This document shows positions 1 to 12,500 of a stretch of 64,000 bases of DNA, in pieces. Source of the stretch: Glossina fuscipes (lineage: Eukaryota > Arthropoda > Insecta > Diptera > Glossinidae); contig NW_023998433.1 in the NCBI RefSeq assembly GCF_014805625.2, positions 6,055,883 through 6,119,882 of the forward strand, given 5' to 3'. The notes under the pieces were generated by a model that was given only the letters and a program-made list of their open reading frames with translations, had not been told where the DNA came from and did no database searches. The translations under genes were made by a program, and so were the position numbers. The first letter of the stretch is position 1; every line of letters begins with the position of its first letter.

Positions 1-532
1 GCCATCTACCGAAAAAATAATGGATTTCTTTTTCCCCAAACTAATATGTATTAATAAATGAAAAGATAAGCGTAAAGGTAAACATAAACATTCTTAACAG
101 AGACACAACCATCAACATATATGGATTGTCTTAGTAAGCTATCTTCACTTCGATAATATTTTTTATAGTTAAGATAGTATCTTATATATATGTGGGCAGG
201 GCATATTTTGAGCGATTTACCAAAAGAGTCAATTTGATCTTCTTCAACATATCAGCTTGAAGATAATGCTTACAAGATTTTTAAAGTCCCGACATTTTTC
301 GATTACTTTTATCTAAGAAAGACCTTTAAATACCTTTAATCAGTTGTTACCTATTTGGTCTAGGTTTTGTGATAAAAAGAAGCTGAAATTTGGTAAAAAC
401 ATTCGCTGGTTGATTAAGAATCGGAGATTGAAAAGTAGGTGTATTATGCTAACATTCACCCCCATGGTATAAAGCAGACTGAGAAAATCTCGGCAATCTT
501 TTGATATTTTGAAACCAGTGAATTTATTTCTA
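1..532. other. AT-rich noncoding stretch
   Basis: No gene, repeat or RNA recognised. A minus-strand frame at 340-594 (84 codons) has no recognisable domain and runs through the hairpin at 533-591, so it is treated as chance. Confidence 0.6.
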
Positions 533-591
533 AAAAACTTCGACTCAAGTATTTGAACTTTAATTTCGCAAATACTTGAGTCAAAGTTTTT
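533..591. repeat. 23-bp inverted repeat (hairpin)
   Basis: Arm 533-555 and arm 569-591 are reverse complements over 23 nt with one mismatch (c541), separated by a 13-nt loop at 556-568. The paired core is GACTCAAGTATTTG on the left and CAAATACTTGAGTC on the right. The flanks do not continue the pairing. It is shorter than a typical insect pre-miRNA hairpin. It could be a decayed inverted-repeat element or an isolated palindrome. No function is assigned. Confidence 0.75.
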
Positions 592-1439
592 CACATATAT
601 ACCTTGTTTTCTCTATATTGAGCTAATTTTAATATCATCAATTTTTATTCTTTCTAATGCCATTTATACATGTATATGCACATATGATAGTACAACTCAC
701 CTATAATGATGTATGTTTTCTCTTTACAAATAATAGCGATATTAAATAAAAATGAACTGAAGCTTTTGAACTGAAATGTATTTTATGTAAACAAATTAAT
801 TTAATTTCTTAATTTTACAATCCCTCATCATTTATGAATTTATAAAACAAATTGAGGTAAATCTGGAAATTGGTAATCCTTAAACCCATGTTTAAAAATT
901 GATATGTGCTTCCTCTACTATTTTCCAAAATCTCCGGTTTAAGTGAACTACTTATTAATTATTTGACGTACTCATTGTAAATATATTGTAATTACTTTAG
1001 GTACCATATTGTTTTTAAATGAAATAAGTTATAGGACATAATCTTAGAATATGCGCCGTCATACCTAAAAGTCATAAACTGAGTTTTTACCGCTATAAAT
1101 AGTGAGAAAGAGAAAGCAGGCACTCAAGTGGCTACTAATCAACAGGGCACGCACAAGCGCACACAAAGGTTTTTGCATTACCATATATTCTACTTGCCTA
1201 TAGAATGTTTGGAATAAAATTGTAAACAATTTTTTGCAATATTTAGAAAAATGACGACAACTCAATAACATGGATATAATTTTTTAAGCCACTATTGCAA
1301 TGATATGCCCGTAATGTGTAATCTTAAACATACATGTTGACTAAGGACAAAAACATTATGTGTAAAAGATCCAACATTTCATTAGCAACATTCATTCGCA
1401 ACATTATTGCAACATTTCGCCTTTAGGATCTTGTCAATA
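592..1439. other. AT-rich noncoding stretch
   Basis: Nothing recognised. A minus-strand frame at 1065-1271 shows no domain or conserved motif. Confidence 0.55.
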
Positions 1440-1795
1440 TGAAGAGGGTCGGTTTTTGACGAATTTTGAGGTGATCCACCCGGACTAGAGTAATAAAACT
1501 AGGGTTTTCTGATAGGTTTTGGCATCCTTTAAGACGTATCAAAAATCTGCACTAGGGAAAATTCGTTAAAATTTTTTACATAAACTTTGTGTATGGTAAC
1601 TTTTCGCCAACAATATACATGCACTGTATGGTAAATACAAGAAAAAATTTTTCTTTAATTTCTTATAACATTTCTGTTCTTGTTTTATTTATGCTTGTAT
1701 TTCTATTTTTGTTTAGTTTTTGTAATTATTTTGTAGCGTGCAATTATCAATTACCTTAACTGCGACGCGAACCCAAGTGTGAAGATAGTCAATAT
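1440..1795. repeat. Partial copy of the foldback-type repeat seen at 18650-19410
   Basis: This segment aligns collinearly with the right half of the inverted-repeat element at 18650-19410. Shared landmarks in order are TTCTGATAGG (near 1507-1516), the CTGCACT block near 1547, AAATTTTTTA, CTTATAACAT near 1661, TTTATTTATGCT near 1685, then ATCAATTACCTTAA and GCGACGCGAACC near 1745-1773. It ends before the outer CACTATA/CGCCAG terminus, so the copy is truncated on that side and strongly diverged. It has no coding capacity. The family name is unknown to me. Confidence 0.6.
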
Positions 1796-1810
1796 TTTTG
1801 CCTAAGTTCA

Positions 1811-4119
1811 CATCAGTGAAATTTTATAATTTCTCCAGGAGCCAATATATTTTAATCTGACTATTTTTACAATGAATACTTCACATATAAAAATGACATT
1901 TCATATTACCATCCGAATTTTCTGTGGTGGCTGTATAAAAAAATAGTAGCTGAAATGTCTTTGTTAATAGTTGACGAGGTCCCGTCAATCCTTTCGGAAT
2001 GAAAAAATCTAGTTTATTTAAAATTTCTTAATCTTTAACTGCTTAGATATATATATATATATATATATAAAGTTGTAGATATATACAATGTTCTACTATT
2101 CATTTCCTTCTTCATTTCTGTGCTCATCTAAGACCAGCTCATCTTATGTTTTAGGTGCCCGGCTCTGTAGTGACATACTAACTTATATTTTACGTTTTTC
2201 CTTTTTCTCTCTCTGTCTTCACTTATCTTTCCTATTCCTTTCCAAGATACTTTACATAGCAATGAATACATTAAGACAACATTTTTTATACATATGACGT
2301 GTTCGAAAAAGTGAAGTAAAAAAAAAGTGTGCGCAATAGATTTGTTTTTTTTTAATTTTTTGCTACAAATTCAAAATCACGCAAACATTAGTCGCAACAC
2401 AGCTTTATATGTATAAGGTAACCACCCCCTGCTGTGTTGGCTTCGGTCAATATTTGTAAGTATCCAAAAGAACATTGTTTAAAAGAAAGAAAAAAAAGGA
2501 GGCAAAGCTCTTTATAGTTTAATGTTTTTGTTGCTGCTTAGACAAGCGTGCGTGAATATATATGTGTGAAAGTCATATGGGAACATTCACCTTCACTCGT
2601 GCATGAGTGCAAATATTCGCTTAAAGTATCGATATCGAGTTTTTGTTTTTCTTCATTATGGATTTTGTTATTTTTTTTAAAAACTTCCTAAAGTGTAACT
2701 TAAAATGTATATATTTTAGACTAAATAGTTACCGCGATGTACAAATGATGTGAAATATGTGTATGATATAAATGATAATAACGGTAATTTAGGAAATAAT
2801 TTCTAATAGCTATCTCCCCAGCCAAATTCGCCCACACAAGCACTACTAGCGCTCGACGATGTGTTTAGTGAAAAAAATATTTTTTCCCACAAATACTATG
2901 AGTAATTTTCTATCTTTATACGGTCAAAGAAAAATTATGTAAAGAATGGTTTCATCCTTGCGATGTGCTACGTACTGTACTAATAAAGCTTGTGCTTTCC
3001 TTTGTAGAATACAACACTTAAGACACTGATATCAGATGCTTTTGACTTTTGTATAAAGACTTCTGCAAAAGTTACTATTCAGAATCTTAGAATGAGAAAA
3101 AGACTCATGAATATCTGAGGATTTAATGAATTTCAAAAAGACTTAGCGAGAACTCCCTCGGATAGTTTACACCGATTTGTTCGTTGCCCAAATTAACATG
3201 AAGATTTTCAATGACTTTAGTAAAATCGAAAGTTCCTCTTAGCGAAAGTAGCCTACATATAATAATTTTTATGACGGAAAGTAAATGTCCTTCTTTGTGC
3301 TAATAACAGCGCAAGAGTACTATTTCGATCTAAAGGCATCTCGTTTTTAAAAGTTTGATTGTAATTGGCTATCCTCCTTTGAAATCTTTCTTAATGATCT
3401 TAACAGTTCACAATTATATATATAAGAAGAGAGAACTTTAAAGATTACAGCACGTATTGTGGTATGTTACGAAAGATTTTAATAACCAAAGGTTCAGGGG
3501 AAAAATCAATCACGTGCGGAATCCTTTCACAAGAGATCAAGAAATCAAGAGAAAAAAAGCGGTATTTTCACGGTAAGTAATGATAATGTTATCCAAAGTT
3601 CCAAGTCTAAGTCATGGGATACAATATCGGCTAAATGTTCATTTCGTTTCCTTTTGTAAATACTTCTGCTTTTGTTAAACCATTTCGCTACATTTCCACA
3701 TAATAGCAGCCTCAATGCGTGTAGTTTGTGTTATGTTTGAATCGTGTTGCTGAAGCACTGGCGCATATTTTATCTTTACCGTATTTTTAAAGAAAACGAG
3801 ACCTGTAGTGTATTAAGCCTCTGTCCTTCAATATCACGCACGAAAAGTTAGATTTAAAAGATAGGCATTTTGATTTAAGGCGTATCGCTCAGCAATGTTT
3901 GCAACACACTGCAGGTCGGCTAATTTCGAAGAGATTAATTTTTTTCTTGTTTTTTGTTTTAACACAAAAAAATTGCTTAATTTCTAGTGTCCAGCCTTCA
4001 ATAGCGTACCATGAATTTTTTTCTTACTTTTTAGTAGATTGAAACAATTAACACCGAACACTATCTGTGGAGAACTACTTATGTTCTCAGCCTAATTATG
4101 AAAACACGGTAGTTTATCA
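1811..4119. other. Noncoding stretch with a TA microsatellite
   Basis: A (TA) tract lies at 2047-2069. The plus frame at 2088-2297 translates a pyrimidine-rich strand into Ser/Phe/Leu-rich sequence with no domain. No other feature recognised. Confidence 0.5.
2047..2069. repeat. (TA)n microsatellite
   Basis: About 11 uninterrupted AT dinucleotides. Confidence 0.9.
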
Positions 4120-4970
4120 ATAAAAATTGCTTTGAGCCATTTGTTATACCATTTTTTCTATTCCTCCAAAACATAATTTTTGAATGCATGAACAGTTTCT
4201 ATTGTCGACGGGAATCGTTGTCGACGTAATTTATATGCAGGCTTCAGGAACAAAAAGGAATCATTGGTTTCCAGATCAGGACAGTACGACAGATGATTCA
4301 TTGTGCCTATTTTTGAGTTTTTAAGTAAGTTGTTAGAATATATATAAGATAGTTCGTATTGTCATGATGAAGAATGATCTAACAACGTTTCCTATCCTTA
4401 TATCCTTAATTCACCATAGACGTTCGAGAAACAAGTGGGCGTATATTATTCAGGAATGATCGTTGTGCCCTCCTCTAAAGGTCATGTTGGTACATGACCT
4501 ATTTTTCCGAATAAAAGAGGTGAACATTTGTTTCAAAACGCTTCGGCTGCGAGAGTTTTTTACTTTCCGGCTCATACGCACACATCCATGATTTTTGATT
4601 AATTACGGTCTTGTATACGTCTTTTTAAGCAACGTTATTGCATTTCTTAATACATTTGTTTACATCAATCGAAAATATCTTTGCGATCTTTTGGAGTTCA
4701 AAGAAAGAAAACTTTTTGTCTGCTGGTGGAACCTAATAGCTATGGTTGCCTGATTTTTATAGTGTGTCATATGTTGGCCTTGCATAAGCAGTTTTTGCGC
4801 AGCATCAATGGTTTTTTGCACAATAATTAACGCACAATAGTAACAATTAACGAACGGCGTCGACAAAGAAAACTCGCTATAGCACCGTTTCACAATAGCA
4901 AAGAATGGGTCTTCATCGCTAAAAATGGCACTAATTTGATCGGTTGATTTTTGTCTTGATAACTTAAATC
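4120..4970 (-). mobile_element. Decayed mariner transposase, minus strand
   Basis: On the minus strand, broken frames match the mariner-family transposase in the right order. Near 4880-4970 there is an N-terminal piece (reading SDEDPFFAIVKRCYSEF). Near 4590 is the first catalytic region, reading SWMCAYEPESKK, where the expected GDE before SW reads NQK, so the first Asp is lost. Near 4360 is the second catalytic region, ILHHDNTNY, with Asp kept. Near 4270 is the third, CPDLETNDSFLFLK, with Asp kept. Several frameshifts and stops separate these blocks. The HHDN and ND-FLF motifs resemble the mariner lineage common in ants and flies and differ from the other mariners in this window. I could not find terminal inverted repeats, so the ends are approximate. 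The 77-codon frame at 4660-4893 is part of this relic. Confidence 0.72.
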
Positions 4971-7900
4971 CAAAGTTTCAATAAATCAGTGAATTAAAAT
5001 TTTCTTCCGTTGAAGCGCAATTTTGAAGTCACTGTAAACAACCCAAACTTCGCTCAAATGACAAAATGTTTTGATGCAGGTAGGCAGGACCGGGCTGAAA
5101 CGTTAAAATTTCCATTACAATCTTGAAAAGGCACCTAAGAACAGTTAATGTTAAATTAAAAATATAAATAATGGTCTATATAAAGAAAAAGTTTCCTGAA
5201 GCAACTTAAGCTGAGCTCGTAAAAAGTATCAGTGCGCGCCTTCAGAGAAAAAAAAATTTTGCATTACGAGTATTTTTGACGAAATCTTTACGACTTCTTA
5301 GAAATTAGAACCAATTTTTCTCACTCCTGATACTTATTTGACAACTAATTGCTAATAAACCAATTTGTGCATATGCGTATGCTTTTATATGCGAATATAT
5401 TCGATAAGTTTGCTGATAGATTTCTTTTTGGCATTGGTTATCGACGATCCGTTTAAAGGCAGATTTGCGGTACGCTTAATACCTTGACGTGTGGGGAGCA
5501 ATTTTCAGAAAGCTTTGAAACCTTTGTCTAACTTATTCTAACTGCCGAAACCATGAGCAGTGGGTTGTGTGAATCTTGGAAGAAATATTAAGAAGTTTTC
5601 TAAAAACTACGAATATTTGTTACAATTGAGCGGCATATAGGCTTTTATGACATTTGTTCGATTAGAAATCCTAGTATTTCCCATAAATGTTGCAAAAGTA
5701 TCGTAAATGAATTAATATAATTGATAAATGTATAAAATTGTGGAAGGGAAAATTTAAAATTTTTCTAAGATGATTTTGCATCGTATATATCACATTCATT
5801 GCAATTCTTGTTCAATCAGTAATGCGTCGCGGGCAATTATTGACGCTCCACGACACGACATTTTATAATATTTTCATTTTTGTAAGTTTAACTCACTTAA
5901 ATGAATGGCTATAATATAATTTTGCTATCGGACTATCAATGGGTGATAAAGTGTTACACCGTAAAAGCCAAAACCACACCAATAATAGCAATAACAGGAA
6001 CTACAAACTATTACCGAGAATTCTTAACAAAAAAAAAATGAGGGAAAAAATATAATACTGCTCTCTACACAACAAGGAGACGAAGAACCCCAGAACAGAG
6101 GTATTCATAAATGCCAAAGTAATGAAACACGCAATGCAACAACAATGCCAACTAGAAAGGGGTGCAATACACATCTAACAGACACAACGAACTTAAGCGT
6201 TGTTTATAGGTAGATATATACAAAGTAGAAAAATTTTACAGCTTGATGTAGAAACTAATTAAAAATTCCTGGTTTTCTCTCCTGTTTATGTTTGCGCATG
6301 TATATATACATATAATATTATAATTTAACTGAAGCAGGTAAAGAAGAAAAATTACTTTACTTTCTTATCAAATTTTATCATAAGCAAAACGAACGACCAG
6401 CTAAGAGCGATGGTCAGTGTGTCCATTTACATGCCCACGAACGCTGTGTAAAACTGTTGACGCATTGATGAATAGTTCATTCGAGTGATAATGGAGTCGA
6501 TGTAATAGGCTATAACAAGTAAACAGGAACAGCAGGTTCATTCTGTAGTTGCTTGGTTCGGCAGTTATGAATTATTATTTTTATTTATTTATTTTTTTTT
6601 TTGCATTGCAGTCAATGTTTTTTATATATCTGGTTTATATGATAATTTTGTCGCTGTGTTGTGTTGACTGGCGATTGTGTAGACGATAGCGGTAAATTGT
6701 AAATTGTTTTAAGGCAAATTATTCTTTATATGTGGGTAATAATAAGCCGAAAGAAGAAAAAAATATTTTTCTTTTTCTGCTGCGAATGCGTACATCGGTA
6801 CTTAAGCAGCGCTTGCATGCATAATAATGTTGATGTAGCTGCTGCTGTATTTATGACTTGAGTCACGCGATGTATTTGACAAAGCATTAAAATAAAAAAA
6901 TAAAAGAACAAAAATAAAACGTTAAAAATAATGAACGAGAAAATGTTACATAGAGCTTATAATTAACTATTTAATGTAATGAATTCAAACTCAAAACAGA
7001 TCAGTTAATAAGGTGCTTAAATATCTTTATTCAAAATTTCACATGAATGCTTGACTCATATAAAACACTTAGGTCAATACAAATTGAAGAAAAAAGTAAA
7101 CTCGTTACATTTTTTTCGGGCCACCTTAGGGCAAAATTACTAGCACGAGTGATGCCAGTAAAAAATCTCGTCTTTCTATTTATTTAATTTTTCTTTTACT
7201 TCTTCTATTTTATATGCTGTTATCTCCTTTAGAAATGATTTGAATCGAAGGGAAGATTGTCTGCTGGCTGCTAGTTTTTTTTTATAGGGATTTGTTTCCA
7301 TGTTTACTTTCAAGCACGACTTTCTTGTTTTCTGTATGTCAGCATAAAAACAAAAAACGAAAATTTTTAACATGCCATCAATGTGTTTACTGGCTGATAC
7401 TTTCACATTTATCTTTTTTTTGTTGAAGGTGGGTTTCGACTAGGCAATCCATACCATACGAAAATTAGAAAAATTTATCACAAAATCTGTTGTACTTGCT
7501 TTATATGAAGTAAAAGATAGATTATAAAATATCTTCACACATATTCATATAGATCTGCAAGTATGGAAACTTTCTTTTCCAACTTGAGCCGCTAAATATC
7601 TGACAGTTCAGGTAATCAACTCGATTTGACGAATAACAATTTTTTATCAATTTATTAGATGTATGTGTTTTAAATATTTTTTTAAAATGAGATTGGAAAT
7701 TTACTCCAAAGAAATTGAGACGAAAAGATGTTATATTAAGTCTATCATTAGCTATTACATTTTTCTCCTTTTGCTTGCATTATCCCTAAGGTAATGTTCG
7801 GAAGCATGCATCATAAACTACTTCAATTTGTAGAGATGATTCTGTGTGATGTCACTTTCTATTGTCAAAAAGTAATGCGATTAAAACACGTAATCATGGT

Positions 7901-9119
7901 AAAGCGTTCAAAATTGTTTGGTGAGAAAACCACATTTTCGGTTGCGGCAATACCGACAAACGCACGGCTTCAATGACTCAGAAAATTAAAAGTTTTTCAC
8001 AAAGAGCTATAGCCTGGACCATACATTGTTTGACTGCTATATGTTTCGCTGACTGAAAAAAAAGGGTTTTTAAAATGGCTTGATTCAGTTTTTCCCCTAG
8101 GGGTGTATTGAGTAAGTTGTTCTATAGTTCTACAAAGACGGCGGAAAGGTTTTACCGGAAAAGTAGCAAAAGTAGTTATTGATCAAAATTATACATATTC
8201 GGTTTAATAATTTTCATTTAAAATGTAAAAAAAAAATTTATAATATTTGAATTTTAATGAGAGAACCCCATGAACTTTTTCCTAAATGTATTAATATTAA
8301 TTACAAATCATTTTAAAAAATGTCTAAACTAAACACATAAATCTGTTATAGATCTTACAAAACCAAATCATCTGTTAATAATCAATTCCTAGGAAAGAGC
8401 AACTTTTCTTTTGATTATTCTTATATAGAAAAGAAATGTGGAGAGCAACTCGGGATACTATGTTCATAGAGATATTGTCTATTAACTGATCGTAGCACTT
8501 AGTCGTCTCAGACTGTAGCTACAGTAAGCTACAAATTAAAGTTGTTCATTCTAAGAGTAAGTGTAACCAGATCACGGGAGAAATTTTTTCACAAATTTTT
8601 CGATACTTTTTGCAAATTATTTCTACCACATTATAGAACAGCATCTGCGTACAAATTATTAATTATAATTTTCGGCTTATTGTAGGTGTTGTTACGGAGG
8701 AATAATTTTTTAACGTAACCTGTGTGGCCATCAACCAAAGCTATACATGCCTTTATTTAGTTTCTTCCATATCAGATTTTGCGGCCATGAATGTTACAAC
8801 AAATGCTGCCTAAGCGACGGTGGAGTTTAAAGCCAGAACTTTGCGACGCTTTCAAATATTTTTACCGGTGGGGTTTAAGCGAAAGTATGCAAAAATATAT
8901 TTTTGTTCTTTTAGTTTTTAACTAAAAGTGAGCCTACAATTAAAAGAACTTTCATTTAAAATGAGTGGGAATGAATAAGCAAAACGACTAGAGAAACATT
9001 TTCGTTTAAGAGTGCCGTCATTAATTTGCTAAAAGGTTTCGATTGACATTTATTCTTATTACTATTAGATTGTCGGGAAAATCATTTCATTTACTTTTCG
9101 CGATAGAGGACTTAACTGC
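4971..9119. other. Long AT-rich noncoding stretch
   Basis: Contents I can name are a T run near 6592-6602 and a small perfect hairpin at 8908-8928 (9-bp arms, 3-nt loop). Frames at 6726-6911, 7176-7406 and 7794-7976 are short and unrecognised. No gene is supported. Confidence 0.5.
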
Positions 9120-9484
9120 ATTTTTTCACAGCCAAGTTCACGTTTAATGTGAATCGTCATTATATGCTTCGGCAGTTGAACTGATCTAAGCGACGCTGGT
9201 TTGTGCTTGCTTGTGTGCAACAAGTTTTGTTTGATGCCTTAGCAAATACCAAAAGCCGAAATCAGTATTTACGGCGTATTTTACTTTTATGGCTATCAAG
9301 AGGATGTCAAAGGCATTATAATCGATCAAGATCCGCCTTTAGATACCTTACCCCACTTCGCCTAGAAGAATTATTCACTTGTTTTAGTAATGATACACCA
9401 AAAGTTGCACATTATTTTCACGCAAAGCCTTGTTTTCACGAAAGCCCAAATTTTGGAAGATGCCTAACACATCACATGAAATAA
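9120..9484 (+). other. Unassigned open frame, possibly a gene or transposon relic
   Basis: A plus frame from ATG 9203 to TAA 9484 (93 codons) has balanced amino-acid use, unlike the low-complexity frames elsewhere in the window. Upstream in the same frame, codons continue to about 9137 with one stop. A second frame in the same DNA, 9243-9362, has 40 codons without a stop and includes the acidic run IIIDQDPPLDTLP. Two overlapping plausible frames could mean a decayed, frameshifted coding sequence, or chance. I recognise no family, catalytic motif or splice structure. A pyrimidine tract ending in CACAG at 9124-9134 resembles a splice acceptor, but that is weak evidence. No function is proposed. 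Confidence 0.25.
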
Positions 9485-11700
9485 TCCAAACTTTGCGAAC
9501 TTAATTTACTTCCTAAAAATTGTATTATTAACTGTTTTTATCATAAAAAAAACTAGCAATAAGTCTTTCTCTCGTTACGATGATGACCGCTATAAAAAAA
9601 TAGAATCTAAAAAATAGACTTGTGTTGTCCACATTCCCTGCGGCTAATTTTTGTGCAAAATTACCTACTATGGATCAATTTACATCATAAAATAATAAAA
9701 ATGAAGCTTTTTTCTGAAGGGAAAATTCGATCCACTTAACTTTCATTTTAAATTACACAAACAATCCAGTCTTTATGGCATATGAGGTTACATTGCATGG
9801 GAATCGCTAGATGCGGTGGTATCCAAAAACTAGAGTTACTCGGTCCAAATTTGGTAAGGTAAGGTTGATTTCTTTGTCAATTCATCACTTTGTGTGCCAC
9901 TTTTCACCATAAAATATTGAAAATTAGATCTTTTTACAACAAAACAAAATGAAAAAAAATCGTCTTTCATTTTGGCCAAAAGAGACAAGATGTTTGGAAC
10001 AACCCCATACAACACTTTAGATTTTATTAACTAAAATCTACACAACTTCTTGACCATTGTTGTAACTAAAAAAAAAGTAAACAATTTGCGCAATAAAGAA
10101 ACTTCATTAAAACATTTTAGAAGAATATTTTTTACTAAGGGGGTTTAAAAACGTTTACTACAAAAGCAGGCAAAAAAGAAAAAATGAATTTAATCGCCAT
10201 TCACCTTGACCCAATAGAAATTGTTGTGACTTTTAAAATTTCGTGAGCTACATACATTAGATTTCCGAATTTTTTTTTCTTATTATGTTGGTACACATGT
10301 TCTCAGCATATGTTGTTAGTTTCAGCCATTTTTTGCTTGGCTATTTTTTTGCTATTCGAAAAGAATTTTTGTTAAATTTGTAAAAATTAAAATTAAACTC
10401 ACTTAAATATTGACTTGCGCATTTAGCGAATCTGCAATACAACAATGATAAACCCTGAAGATCGTGAATATAAGGCAACTCGATCGAAACATACAGTATA
10501 ATTACTTAGTATTGGGATTATCCTCAATAAGGTCCTGAATACACAAAACGTCTTTCGGATGCTCATCTGAAATAAAGCAATAATGCAATCTGAATAGTAA
10601 ACTTTTCTACTCCGGCTACTTTTTCTCAACTCTTATAATAAAATTTCATTTTGAAAGCACTGGCAAACTTACTCATCCGTAACGAATGAAAAGAAGAAAG
10701 AGTTTACCAAGATTTTTACCTAACGTTAAAACAAAAAAACAAAAAGAATTGAGAAAGGTAAACATTTTCCATCATTTTTAAAATAAATATACTTTGTGAC
10801 CAAAACAGTATATCATGAATTGACGAAAAATGATTACACTCAACTATCAATAACTAAAAAATTTATAAAAAAGGCCTTCACAAAAGTTTTAAAGCGAACG
10901 TAAACCTAACGTTTTCGGAACATTTTTTCTAGACAAGAATAAATAAGTAAATAAATAAAAGGAAATAAAATAGATTTCGATTAGTCGAAAAATGCATTAC
11001 AAAGGATGAAATGAAAAATTCTCCTTTCGAATGCCAAAAGTAGGTTTCAGTTTAGAAAAAGATCGAAAAAACAAATTACGATACCTAAATTCTAAATTCA
11101 TCTCATGAGCTATAGAGTGGACCACAAGAAGTGAAAAAAGAATTTTTTTTCAACTACTGCTGCTGAGGAATTTGCTATAACCAAGGAGCTTTGACAAATG
11201 TTGTATACCAGAAAAGAAGAAATAAACGAAAATAGTTTCTTCGTTTCTTGAACAAAAAAACCGCAGTCGTAAATAAAGAAAATATTAAAAGTAGCCTTTG
11301 GAAACAAAATTTTCCCAGGCCTTGCGGCAACGTGAAATTAATAATTAAGCTATTCAACGCTTTTCTAGTTTTCTTTATGAACAGATTAGAATTTACGTGA
11401 AAAGAAATGAGAATGACTTAAATATTAAAGACTTCCGGCTTGAACTTTTAGAAAGATATAGATCCGTCATAGTGCAATATTAATTAGGACGATTATTTTC
11501 ATGCAAAATTCGTCTCTTCGACAACCAAAAGAAATTTTTGTTTTAACAATTATTGCCTGGAAAAATATACGAACAGATTAACTTTTATAAGCCTGTCGCC
11601 CACAAATTAACTACAACGGTGAGTGTAAATAGTTACCATCCAACGAAAGAAGTAATTTTACCTTCCGTTAAAGGTAGTAAGAATAGCGCTACAAAAAATT
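9485..11700. other. AT-rich noncoding stretch
   Basis: No gene recognised. The minus frames at 10423-10629, 11110-11307 and 11175-11357 are Phe/Leu-rich readings of A-rich DNA, two of them overlapping in different frames. Nothing else identified. Confidence 0.5.
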
Positions 11701-12053
11701 AAAAAAAAAGAAAACCGATCACAACGATACTTGTTTTTGTCTTCAATTGAAATTGAATTAATTGCAAAACTAATTACTTTAGTGTTATTGCTGTTATACG
11801 TAAATCAAGCAAAACATTTACACCACATGGCACCAACACATCACAGCAAACCTTAATAGTTTATCAACGACATCAACGACAATCGCTATAACAACAATAC
11901 CATACAAAAGCATTAAAATCAACACCATAACACATCCACCGTCACCAACCGTAGCATCAGTCGATTCTATGCATTATTCCGTACAAGCAGCAACACCAGC
12001 AACATTAGCAACATCCTCACCGTTCACATTGACCGCTATCAAAACAGCATATT

Positions 12054-12159
12054 ATTGGTCTTAAGAGACCAATATATATATATTGTATTGGTCTATAATA
12101 TTCAACATATTCAATTTTATGTATATAAATATAAAATGTATTGTATATAAATATAAAAT
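12054..12159. repeat. Short palindrome and tandem 22-bp duplication
   Basis: ATTGGTCT at 12054-12061 pairs with AGACCAAT at 12066-12073 around a 4-nt loop, and ATTGGTCT occurs a third time near 12087. Next to it, a 17-nt A/T sequence at 12120-12136 is repeated exactly at 12142-12158, giving a two-copy 22-bp tandem repeat. Confidence 0.7.
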
Positions 12160-12476
12160 ATATATACACATCGATACATATTAGCGCAGAAACAAAAAGT
12201 TTATATAACATGATATGGACTGACTAATGGTTAAATACCAATAGTTTGCGACACATTGATCAACTTCAGAAAAATGTCGTCGAGTGCATCATGTCCGATG
12301 CCGTGATTGCGACAATAAATAATCTTTTACGTTTTGCTCATTTCGATGAATGAATGTATGAATGATTTACGATGTTCCAAAGAAAAAATTTGCTTCACAT
12401 AATTTATTGATGGCAAGAAGCAAAGAAAAACAACAAGCAAAGAAAAAAAACAAATATATAAAACCAAAATATATAC

Positions 12477-12500
12477 AAAAAAAAAAAAAAAAAAAAAAAT
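12477..12500. repeat. Poly-A tract, 24 nt
   Basis: An uninterrupted run of 24 adenines. No target-site duplication or retrotransposon body was found beside it, so it is called simple sequence and not a retroposon tail. Confidence 0.9.

Noticed and set aside
12477..12500. Poly-A tract as a retroposon tail
   Set aside because: No retrotransposon body or flanking target duplication was found, and the surroundings are A-rich simple sequence.
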